From: Pseudomonas typographi
GTDB taxonomy: Bacteria > Pseudomonadota > Gammaproteobacteria > Pseudomonadales > Pseudomonadaceae
Assembly: GCF_014694385.1 (NCBI RefSeq)
Contig: NZ_JAAOCA010000012.1
Span: forward strand, 1-64,000
Reading direction: 5' to 3'
DNA: 64,000 nucleotides
The notes under the pieces were generated by a model. It did no database searches and was not told where the DNA came from. It worked only from the letters and a program-made list of their open reading frames with translations. Every line of letters begins with the position of its first letter. Position 1 is the stretch's first letter. Both the position numbers and the translations under genes were made by a program. Of the stretch, positions 54,575 through 61,254 are shown piece after piece.

Positions 54575-56233
54575 ATGTACGTTTACGATGAGTACGATCA
54601 ACGGATCATCGAGGACCGCGTCAAGCAGTTCGGTGACCAGACCCGCCGCTACCTCGAAGGCGAGCTGAGCGAAGAAGAGTTCCGCCCGCTGCGCCTGCAG
54701 AACGGCTTGTACATCCAGCGCTTTGCCCCCATGTTGCGCGTGGCCGTGCCCTATGGCCAATTGACCGCCCGCCAGGCGCGAATGCTGGCCAAAATCGCCC
54801 GCCACTACGATAAAGGTTACGCGCACATCAGCACGCGCCAGAACGTGCAGTACAACTGGCCGGCGCTGGAAGACGTGCCGCAGATCCTGGCAGAGCTGGC
54901 CACCGTGCAGATGCACGCGATCCAGACCAGCGGCAATTGCCTGCGCAATGTGACCACTGACCAGTTCGCCGGGGTAGCGGCCGACGAGTTGATCGACCCG
55001 CGCCCCTGGTGCGAGATCGTACGCCAGTGGACCACCTTCCACCCCGAGTTCGCCTACCTGCCGCGCAAGTTCAAGATTGCCGTGAATGGCTCGCGCAGCG
55101 ACCGCGCCGCCATCGAGGTGCACGACATCGGCCTGGAGCCGGTGTACAACGCTGCCGGTGAGCTGGGCTTCCGGGTGTTGGTCGGCGGCGGCCTGGGCCG
55201 CACCCCGGTGGTGGGCGCGTTCATCAACGAATTTTTGCCCTGGCAAGACCTGCTCAGCTACCTCGACGCGATCCTGCGGGTATACAACCGCTACGGCCGC
55301 CGTGACAACAAGTACAAGGCGCGCATTAAGATCCTGGTCAAGGCGCTCACCGCCGAAGTGTTCGCCGCGAAGGTCGAAGCCGAAATGGCCCACCTGCGTG
55401 GTGGGCCCACGACCCTTACCGAGGCGGAAGTGGAGCGGGTGGCCAAGCACTTCGTCGACCCGGCCTACTTGCCCCTCACTGACCAAAGCGCCGAACTGGC
55501 CGCGCTGGATGCCGAGCACCCGGGCTTCGCCCGTTGGCGCGCGCGCAACGTGCAGCCGCACAAACGCCCTGGCTATGCGGCGGTCACCTTGTCGCTCAAG
55601 CCCACCGGGGTGGCGCCGGGCGACGTGACCGACAAACAGCTCGACGCCATTGCCGACTTCGCCGAACGTTACAGCTTTGGCGAGCTGCGCACCTCCCACG
55701 AACAGAACATCATCCTCGCCGACGTGGAACAGCGCCAACTTCATGCGCTGTGGCTCGAAGCGCGCGAACAGGGGTTCGCCACACCGAACGTCGGCTTATT
55801 GACCGACATCATTTGCTGCCCCGGCGGTGACTTCTGCTCGCTGGCCAACGCCAAGTCCATCCCGATCGCCGAATCCATCCAACGCCGTTTCGACGACCTG
55901 GACTACCTGTTCGACATTGGCGAGGTCGACCTGAACATCTCTGGCTGCATGAACGCCTGTGGCCACCACCATGTGGGGCATATTGGCATCCTGGGCGTGG
56001 ATAAAAAAGGCGAAGAGTTCTACCAGGTGTCCCTCGGCGGTAACGCCGCGCGCAACGCCAGCCTGGGTAAAATCCTCGGCCCGTCGTTCGCCCAGGGCGA
56101 AATGGCCGATGTGATCGAAAAACTGATTAACGTTTACGTCGAATCCCGTACCGAAGATGAGCGCTTCATCGACACCTACCAGCGGATCGGCATCGAGCCT
56201 TTCAAGGAGCGCGTCTATGCAGCGAATCATTAA
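54575..56233 (+). CDS. cysI: Sulfite reductase hemoprotein (nitrite/sulfite reductase)
   Basis: CysI reduces sulfite to sulfide in cysteine synthesis, using siroheme and a 4Fe-4S cluster. The 552-residue product has two ferredoxin-like half domains (the first with HISTRQNVQYNW) and the cluster-binding cysteines in CPGGDFC and SGCMNACGHH, with the family spacing C-x5-C and C-x3-C. It is the ferredoxin-dependent kind typical of pseudomonads. The start follows AGGAT. The downstream DUF934 gene overlaps it by 17 bases. Confidence 0.95.
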   Translation: MYVYDEYDQRIIEDRVKQFGDQTRRYLEGELSEEEFRPLRLQNGLYIQRFAPMLRVAVPYGQLTARQARMLAKIARHYDKGYAHISTRQNVQYNWPALEDVPQILAELATVQMHAIQTSGNCLRNVTTDQFAGVAADELIDPRPWCEIVRQWTTFHPEFAYLPRKFKIAVNGSRSDRAAIEVHDIGLEPVYNAAGELGFRVLVGGGLGRTPVVGAFINEFLPWQDLLSYLDAILRVYNRYGRRDNKYKARIKILVKALTAEVFAAKVEAEMAHLRGGPTTLTEAEVERVAKHFVDPAYLPLTDQSAELAALDAEHPGFARWRARNVQPHKRPGYAAVTLSLKPTGVAPGDVTDKQLDAIADFAERYSFGELRTSHEQNIILADVEQRQLHALWLEAREQGFATPNVGLLTDIICCPGGDFCSLANAKSIPIAESIQRRFDDLDYLFDIGEVDLNISGCMNACGHHHVGHIGILGVDKKGEEFYQVSLGGNAARNASLGKILGPSFAQGEMADVIEKLINVYVESRTEDERFIDTYQRIGIEPFKERVYAANH

Positions 56234-56714
56234 GAACGGCGAAGTGGTGGATGAAACCTGGCATCTGCTGCCCAAAGACGCAAGCTTCAACGAGTTGACC
56301 AACTGCGACGACTACATTGTGCCACTGGCGTTGTGGCGCGAGCATGCCCACGCGCTGAAAGCCCGCGACGGCGGCCTTGGGGTGTGGCTGGACAGCGACG
56401 AAGAGGCCGAGGAAATCGGCGAACATGTGGCCGACTTCAAGGTCATCGCCTTGAACTTCCCGGCCTTTACCGACGGGCGCAGCTATTCCAATGCACGCCT
56501 GCTGCGCGACCGCTACGGTTACACCGGCGAGCTGCGGGCTATTGGTGACGTGCTGCGCGACCAACTGTTCTATCTACAACGCTGCGGTTTCGATGCGTTC
56601 GCCCTGCGCCCCGATAAAGACCCGGTAGAGGCGCTGCAAAGCCTGCAGGACTTCTCCGTGACTTACCAAGCCGCTGCTGACCAGCCGCTGCCGCTGTTCC
56701 GCCGCCGGCAGTGA
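56217..56714 (+). CDS. DUF934 protein, sulfite reduction partner of CysI
   Basis: The 165-residue product belongs to DUF934, predicted to take part in sulfite reduction and nearly always found next to cysI. It has the family pattern DDYIVPLALW near the start and FPAFTDGRSYSNARLLRDRY in the middle. It overlaps the end of cysI by 17 bases, so the start at 56217 (MQRIIKNGEVVDETWHLL) is coupled to cysI translation; GGAG lies just upstream inside cysI. The exact chemistry is not known. Confidence 0.9.
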   Translation: MQRIIKNGEVVDETWHLLPKDASFNELTNCDDYIVPLALWREHAHALKARDGGLGVWLDSDEEAEEIGEHVADFKVIALNFPAFTDGRSYSNARLLRDRYGYTGELRAIGDVLRDQLFYLQRCGFDAFALRPDKDPVEALQSLQDFSVTYQAAADQPLPLFRRRQ

Positions 56715-56719
56715 TAGCC

Positions 56720-56761
56720 AGCCTTGAACGGCCGCCCACCTCGGGGCGGCGGTTCAAGGCT
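56720..56761. terminator. Strong hairpin between the cysI operon and uppP
   Basis: An 18-base arm (56720-56737) pairs with 56744-56761 with one mismatch and a six-base loop. It sits between convergent stops. Long GC-rich stem without a T-tract, so a bidirectional blocker or Rho-linked site is likely. Confidence 0.65.
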
Positions 56762-56798
56762 GCGGGCCCGACGCTCAAAGGCGGGCCCCTTCAGCGGC

Positions 56799-57629
56799 TC
56801 AGCCTTGCACATTTGCCCAATTGACCCAGCCGAACTGCCAAGTCGCGAGGATCAGCAGGCCAAATGCGATCCGGTACCAGGCGAAGAGTGCATAGCTATG
56901 GTGGGCGATGAACTTGAGCAAACCCCGCACGGCGAGCATCGCAAACACGAACGACACCACGAAGCCCAGGGCGAACACCGGCAGGTCGCTGGCCTGAAAC
57001 AGGTGCCGGTACTTGTACCCGGAGTAGACCGCCGCGCCGACCATGGTCGGCATGGCCAGGAAGAACGAAAATTCGGTAGCCGCCCGGCGCGACAGGCCGA
57101 ACAGCAACCCGCCGATGATGGTCGAGCCGGAACGCGAGGTGCCGGGGATCATGGCCAGGCACTGGCAGCAGCCGATTTTCAGCGCATCTGACCAACGCAT
57201 GAAATCGATGTGCTCCACGCGCACCACATGTGGCCGCTGCTCGGCCCAGAGCATCACCACCCCGCCGGCGACCAGGGCAATGGCGACGGTAACGGGGGTG
57301 AATAAATACGCCTGGATTTGATCGGAAAACGCCATACCCAATGCCACCGCGGGCAGGAACGCCAGTATCAGGTTAACGGTAAGGCGCCGCGCTTTGGGCT
57401 CGCGGGCCAACCCCCCGACCACTTCGAGGATTTTACGGCGGAACTCCCAGACCACCGCCAGGATGGCACCCAACTGAATAATAATGTTGAATGCTTTGAA
57501 GCGTTCACCACCGAACCCTAATAAATCGGCAACGATGATCTGATGCCCGGTGCTGGAAACCGGCAAGAATTCCGTAAGCCCCTCGACTACGCCGAGAATA
57601 ACCGTTTGTGTTGCCGTCCACGCGTCCAT
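56799..57629 (-). CDS. uppP: Undecaprenyl-diphosphatase UppP (BacA)
   Basis: UppP recycles undecaprenyl diphosphate to the monophosphate carrier for peptidoglycan and other envelope polymers. The 276-residue integral membrane protein has both active-site motifs, [13 protein letters not shown] near the N-terminus and [12 protein letters not shown] in the middle. The start at 57629 follows GGGGGAAAG; an ATG at 57650 gives a longer, less likely form. Extra copies of this protein raise bacitracin resistance in other bacteria. Confidence 0.95.
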   Translation of the reverse strand: MDAWTATQTVILGVVEGLTEFLPVSSTGHQIIVADLLGFGGERFKAFNIIIQLGAILAVVWEFRRKILEVVGGLAREPKARRLTVNLILAFLPAVALGMAFSDQIQAYLFTPVTVAIALVAGGVVMLWAEQRPHVVRVEHIDFMRWSDALKIGCCQCLAMIPGTSRSGSTIIGGLLFGLSRRAATEFSFFLAMPTMVGAAVYSGYKYRHLFQASDLPVFALGFVVSFVFAMLAVRGLLKFIAHHSYALFAWYRIAFGLLILATWQFGWVNWANVQG

Positions 57630-57804
57630 CTTTCCCCCTGGTGAGCGCACATACGGATGCGAGCCTAGTGATACCGACTAATCTAAAGACTGCCGCCTGA
57701 AAAAAACGTGAAATTTATCAACAAGTTCGCGAGGGCCATGGGCAGTGACGGTTTTACGGCCAGCGGATAATAGCCTATTGCTATATCGCACCGTTGAAAA
57801 CTTC

Positions 57805-57882
57805 GCGGTGCCGGCGTACGTACGACCCAGGGTGCCGAAGTACCCGGCACCGCTTACAATCGCCTGCTTGCCGGATTTTTTT
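57805..57882 (+). promoter_or_regulatory. Attenuator-like leader of pnuC with mutually exclusive hairpins
   Basis: GCGGTGCCGG (57805-57814) pairs perfectly with CCGGCACCGC (57844-57853). The second arm can instead pair, through CCGGCA (57844-57849), with TGCCGG (57869-57874), which is followed by A and seven T's (57876-57882). A third small option is GGTGCCG (57831-57837) with CGGCACC (57845-57851). The T-tract ends directly before the pnuC ribosome-binding site GGAG. Competing hairpins with one ending in a T-tract are the logic of a transcription attenuator or riboswitch. The terminator stem is only six pairs, so its strength is uncertain. Confidence 0.55.
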
Positions 57883-57896
57883 GGAGCAGTCCCTCT

Positions 57897-58460
57897 ATGT
57901 CCAACCTCGAATGGCTGGCAGTGGCCATCAGTGCACTGTCGGTGTGGCTCACCGTGGTCAGAACGCCGTGGTGCTGGCCCATCGGGCTGCTGGGCGTAGC
58001 GTTGTATGCCTGGTTATTCTTTACCGTTAAGCTCTACTCCGACGCCCTGCTGCAGGTGGTCTTCGCCGTGTTGCAACTGTATGGCTGGTGGCAGTGGACT
58101 CGCGGTGGTGCCCAGCACCACGGCCGGGAACTGACCCAACTGGCAGGGCGCAGCATGGCCCTGGGCCTTGCCATCGGCGCCGCCGGTGCCCTGCTGCTCG
58201 GTACGCTCATGGCCCACTGGACAGACGCCGAGCAACCTTGGCTGGACGCCGCGCTGACCGCGTTCAGCTTGGTGGCGCAGGTGTGGATGGCCCGCAAGTT
58301 CGTGCAGTGCTGGCCGCTATGGCTGGCCATCGATGTGGTGTACGTGGGCCTGTACGTATTCAAAGGCCTTAACCTCACCGCCGCGTTATACGTGGTGTTC
58401 GTGGTGCTGGCAGCGTTGGGCTGGCGCCAGTGGCGGGCCGCCCAGGCGCCGGCACAATGA
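57897..58460 (+). CDS. pnuC: Nicotinamide riboside transporter PnuC
   Basis: PnuC lets nicotinamide riboside diffuse into the cell, where phosphorylation traps it for NAD synthesis. The 187-residue membrane protein has the PnuC pattern, including VQLYGWWQW-like LQLYGWWQWTRGG and the segment TAFSLVAQVWMARKF with WLAIDVVYVGLYVFK. The start at 57897 follows TTGGAG. It overlaps the kinase-like gene by four bases (ATGA), so transport and phosphorylation are coupled. A thiamine (PnuT) role is less likely because of that partner. Confidence 0.92.
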   Translation: MSNLEWLAVAISALSVWLTVVRTPWCWPIGLLGVALYAWLFFTVKLYSDALLQVVFAVLQLYGWWQWTRGGAQHHGRELTQLAGRSMALGLAIGAAGALLLGTLMAHWTDAEQPWLDAALTAFSLVAQVWMARKFVQCWPLWLAIDVVYVGLYVFKGLNLTAALYVVFVVLAALGWRQWRAAQAPAQ

Positions 58461-58981
58461 AGGTGGTCACCCTGCTCGGCCCGGAATCGACCGGCAAAAG
58501 CGCCCTTGCCCGGCACCTGCAGGCACGCCTGGGCGGCGAGGTGGTCGAGGAGTATGTGCGCACGTATGTTGCTGCCCTACCCCGGGACACCACCTTGGCC
58601 GACGTCACCCCGATCGCCGAGGGCCAATTGGCGGCGGAAGATGCCGCCCGCGCCCGCCAGCCCTCACTGCTGCTGCTCGACACCCACTTGCTCAGTAACC
58701 GCCTGTGGAGCCTTGCGCTGTTCGGTGCCTGCCCGGGCTGGCTAGAACCGGAATTGCTGCGGCGCCGCTATGACCTGGCCCTGGTGCTGTCGCCCGACGG
58801 TGTGCCCTGGTGCGCCGATGGCCAACGCTGCCAGCCTGTGCTGGCCGACCGAGTGGCTTTTTTCGAGGCTACCGTGCACTGGCTGGGCGAACACGCGCAG
58901 CCTTACAGGGTGATCAGCGGTAACTGGCGCACCCGGGAAACCGAAGCCCAGCGACACATTGCCGCACTTTTGAAAAGTTAG
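58457..58981 (+). CDS. NadR-like nicotinamide riboside kinase (P-loop ATPase)
   Basis: The 174-residue product has a Walker A motif GPESTGKSAL at residues 7-16, identical in type to the C-terminal kinase domain of NadR, and VVEEYVRTYV, which matches the NadR kinase substrate region. It should phosphorylate nicotinamide riboside to NMN. It lacks the N-terminal DNA-binding and adenylyltransferase parts of full NadR. The ATG at 58457 overlaps the pnuC stop. Confidence 0.88.
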   Translation: MKVVTLLGPESTGKSALARHLQARLGGEVVEEYVRTYVAALPRDTTLADVTPIAEGQLAAEDAARARQPSLLLLDTHLLSNRLWSLALFGACPGWLEPELLRRRYDLALVLSPDGVPWCADGQRCQPVLADRVAFFEATVHWLGEHAQPYRVISGNWRTRETEAQRHIAALLKS

Positions 58982-59187
58982 ACAACTGTCGCCGTTTGTC
59001 TGCGCGGCCGGGCGCATTGGAATTTCCGCCATGAATAAAAGTCTCACGTGCGGCTAAACCGTTATTTTTACTCACCGGTGTGACTTAACGCGTCGGTGCA
59101 AGCATCCATATGTTCGACAGGCTGCCATACACGCTGTTCAGGTATGGTCGCCACCTTCCTGTTTGGTCATTAGAGAGTCCGAACCCC

Positions 59188-59451
59188 ATGAACGCAACGC
59201 TGCGTGTCAACGAAGCACTTCTGATTGCCGGCCATGCCTTCCAACCCTTCCAGTGCGTAGCGTGGGCCCCCGATGCCAACGGTGAGCTGAGCTTGGCGGT
59301 GGTGGACCGCACCAGTACCCGCATCGGCCAGGCAGTAATCCCCAGCAGCACGTATACCAATGCCGAACAATTGGCCCAGTGCCTGGAAGAAGTGCGCAGC
59401 GAACTGCAAGAAGAAGGCTATTCGCTACAAGCCTGGCATATGCCACGTTGA
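59188..59451 (+). CDS. Conserved small hypothetical protein
   Basis: The 87-residue protein is soluble, with one region VAWAPDANGELSLAVVDRTS that looks like a beta-hairpin and a helical tail. No family is recognised. The ATG at 59188 is chosen over one at 59110 because the longer form begins inside the promoter region; an inverted repeat CCATAC/GTATGG (59125-59147) lies there and AGAGAG precedes the start. A terminator-like hairpin follows. Confidence 0.6.
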   Translation: MNATLRVNEALLIAGHAFQPFQCVAWAPDANGELSLAVVDRTSTRIGQAVIPSSTYTNAEQLAQCLEEVRSELQEEGYSLQAWHMPR

Positions 59452-59457
59452 ATCCAC

Positions 59458-59507
59458 AGTTGGGCACTTAGCGCCATACTGGCGTACCATTAAAGTGCCA
59501 ACTTTTA
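59458..59507 (+). terminator. Probable terminator after the small hypothetical gene
   Basis: AGTTGGGCACTT (59458-59469) pairs with AAGTGCCAACT (59493-59503) with one bulged G, and an inner CGCC/GGCG adds pairs. TTTT follows closely. It lies seven bases after the stop codon. Confidence 0.65.
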
Positions 59508-59559
59508 CGGGTAGGTATTTGCCATGACCATTGTTATGGACACTGCAGGCTCTTCTAGA

Positions 59560-59602
59560 CGCGACGCCTAACGTTTATGTATGGGACATGGCGGGCGTCG
59601 CG
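59560..59602 (+). other. Stem-loop in the gap before the cobalt chelatase genes
   Basis: CGCGACGCC (59560-59568) pairs with GGCGTCGCG (59594-59602), and ATGT/ACAT extend it in the loop. A 15-codon frame (59524-59571, MTIVMDTAGSSRRDA) runs into it, and a T-rich run follows at about 59622-59635. It may end transcription of a short RNA or only separate convergent genes. Confidence 0.35.
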
Positions 59603-59671
59603 CCCTGCCTTATGTCGTCGCCTTCTTTTTTATTTAACACCGCCGGACGCCCCGCCACCGGCGGCGCACCT

Positions 59672-60274
59672 TCATAACGCGTCGATATGCACATACGCGG
59701 CCGCCAGTTGCTGCGCCAGCTCCGGCCCACGCCCCAGCCGAACCTGCCCGCGTTCGATGTCCAGCAGCAACGTCGCGCAGCCGACAGGCTCAAAGCCGCC
59801 ACGCACCCTGCCATCGGTCACCAGCAAACACTGCTGCTGTTCGTTCGGGTGGGCGCGGCGGCGGCGGGCCAACCATTGGCGGGCCAGGGCCAGGGCTTCG
59901 GCCAGTGGCGTGCCGCCGCCAGCGCCCAGGGCCTGCAGCCAGGGTTGCAGCGCGGCGCTGGCCTTCAGGCCGTGCCGGGCCCAGCGCGGCGCGGCACCAC
60001 TGGCCGTGAGCAAGGCCAAGCGCGCACGGGCACGGTAGGCTTGGTCGAACAACGCCGCCAGAGCGCCCTTGGCATCACTGAGCGCGGCGTGCCGGCGGGT
60101 GGACGCCGACGCATCGACAATCACCAGCCATAACGCCGGGGGCCGCCCTTGGCGCATGCGCCAGCGTAATTGCGCGTACTCGCGCGGGCGCCCGGTGGCC
60201 AAGGTCGCGGCCCAATCGATGCGCCCGCTGCGTGTCCCCTTGCCCACTTGGCCACGCGGGCCTGGGCTCAGGGC
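59672..60274 (-). CDS. chlD: vWA (ChlD-type) part of cobalt/magnesium chelatase, reached by -1 frameshift from chlI
   Basis: This 200-residue segment is a von Willebrand A domain with the metal-site pattern [16 protein letters not shown] and [11 protein letters not shown], as in the C-terminal half of ChlD. It lacks its own credible start: the first GTG (60247) has no ribosome-binding site, and the next ATG falls inside the domain. In the -1 frame it runs straight on from chlI through the slippery site at 60274-60280. Read this way the fusion is about 527 residues, the layout of a ChlD (AAA, Pro-rich linker, vWA). Together with ChlI and CobN it would form the ATP-driven chelatase that puts cobalt into the corrin ring. 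Confidence 0.82.
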   Translation of the reverse strand, partial: ALSPGPRGQVGKGTRSGRIDWAATLATGRPREYAQLRWRMRQGRPPALWLVIVDASASTRRHAALSDAKGALAALFDQAYRARARLALLTASGAAPRWARHGLKASAALQPWLQALGAGGGTPLAEALALARQWLARRRRAHPNEQQQCLLVTDGRVRGGFEPVGCATLLLDIERGQVRLGRGPELAQQLAAAYVHIDAL

Positions 60275-60280
60275 TTTTTT
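60242..60280 (-). other. Programmed -1 ribosomal frameshift signal in chlI/chlD
   Basis: Zero-frame codons CCA AAA AAG contain the heptamer A_AAA_AAG (60280-60274), the dnaX slippery sequence. Six bases later, after CCCTGA with the zero-frame stop, lies a hairpin: GCCCAGGCC, loop CGCGT, GGCC, a three-base bulge and TGGGC (60267-60242). The spacing is that of known frameshift stimulators. Slipping back one base joins the AAA and vWA domains. Confidence 0.8.
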
Positions 60281-61254
60281 GGCCAGCCCGGCACCGCGCG
60301 GCGCGCCCCCATCGGCTGCGCCTGCGCCGGCAAGCTACCCCAGTCCCCGCCGCCACCTGCTCCCGGCGCCTCTTGGGGGGGGCTGGCTGGGGGCTGCTGC
60401 GCAGGCGGGGCCGGCTTGCGGCGATGGCGCAGGGCAAACTCGGCCACCGCGTCGATGTCCACCTGCTCGATGCCCCCGGCGCCCCGCCACGCAGCATGCG
60501 CACGGGCCGCGCGCAACCACACCAAATCTGCGCGCAAGCCATCGACCCCTGCCGCATGGCAACGCTGGTTTATCTGCGCCAACGCTGCTTCGTCCAAGGC
60601 GATGCCTGGCAACTGCTCGCGGGCCGCCTGGCAACGGGCACGCAGCGCGGCTTGCGCCGCCGCCCATTGCTGGGTGAACGCCGCCGGGTCGCTGTCGAAC
60701 GCCAGCCGGCGGCGCACGATCTCACCGCGCTCGGCCGGTGCAGGCACCTGGTCCAAGGCCAGGTTCAAGCCGAAGCGGTCGAGCAATTGCGGGCGCAATT
60801 CGCCCTCTTCCGGGTTCATCGTGCCCACCAACACAAAGCGCGCCGGGTGTTGGTGCGACAGCCCGTCGCGTTCGATGCGGTTCACCCCACTGGCTGCCAC
60901 GTCGAGCAAGACGTCGACCAAATGGTCAGGCAGCAGGTTGACCTCATCCACATACAACACGCCACCGTCGGCGGCCGCCAGCACCCCCGGCGAGAAACGC
61001 ACCTGGCCTTGGCCAAGCGCGGCGTCCAGGTCGAGGGTGCCGATCAGCCGCTCTTCACTGGCGCCCAATGGCAACGTAACGAACGCCCCGCCGTCGAGCA
61101 GGTCGGCCAAACCCCGGGCCAGGGTGCTCTTGGCCATGCCGCGTGGCCCTTCGATCAATACACCGCCCAATTTCGGGTCGATGGCCGCCAGGCATAGCGC
61201 GAGCTTGAGGGCGTCGGCACCAACCACGGCGGCCAGGGGGTAGTGGTTCATCAT
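60268..61254 (-). CDS. chlI: AAA+ ATPase subunit ChlI of cobalt/magnesium chelatase
   Basis: The zero-frame product of 328 residues is an AAA+ ATPase. Walker A is GPRGMAKST (36-44), Walker [11 protein letters not shown], and the sensor/arginine-finger region reads [20 protein letters not shown]. The last 45 residues are a Pro/Ala/Gly-rich linker, which is expected before a vWA domain and not at the end of a plain ChlI. The frame ends in TGA 60268-60270 right after the frameshift site, so this gene probably gives both a short ChlI-like and a long ChlD-like protein. It overlaps the cobN stop by four bases. Confidence 0.9.
   Translation of the reverse strand: MMNHYPLAAVVGADALKLALCLAAIDPKLGGVLIEGPRGMAKSTLARGLADLLDGGAFVTLPLGASEERLIGTLDLDAALGQGQVRFSPGVLAAADGGVLYVDEVNLLPDHLVDVLLDVAASGVNRIERDGLSHQHPARFVLVGTMNPEEGELRPQLLDRFGLNLALDQVPAPAERGEIVRRRLAFDSDPAAFTQQWAAAQAALRARCQAAREQLPGIALDEAALAQINQRCHAAGVDGLRADLVWLRAARAHAAWRGAGGIEQVDIDAVAEFALRHRRKPAPPAQQPPASPPQEAPGAGGGGDWGSLPAQAQPMGARRAVPGWPKKP

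Noticed and set aside
57805..57853. A TPP riboswitch in the pnuC leader
   Set aside because: The conserved CTGAGA and ACCTGA elements of the thiamine riboswitch are absent.
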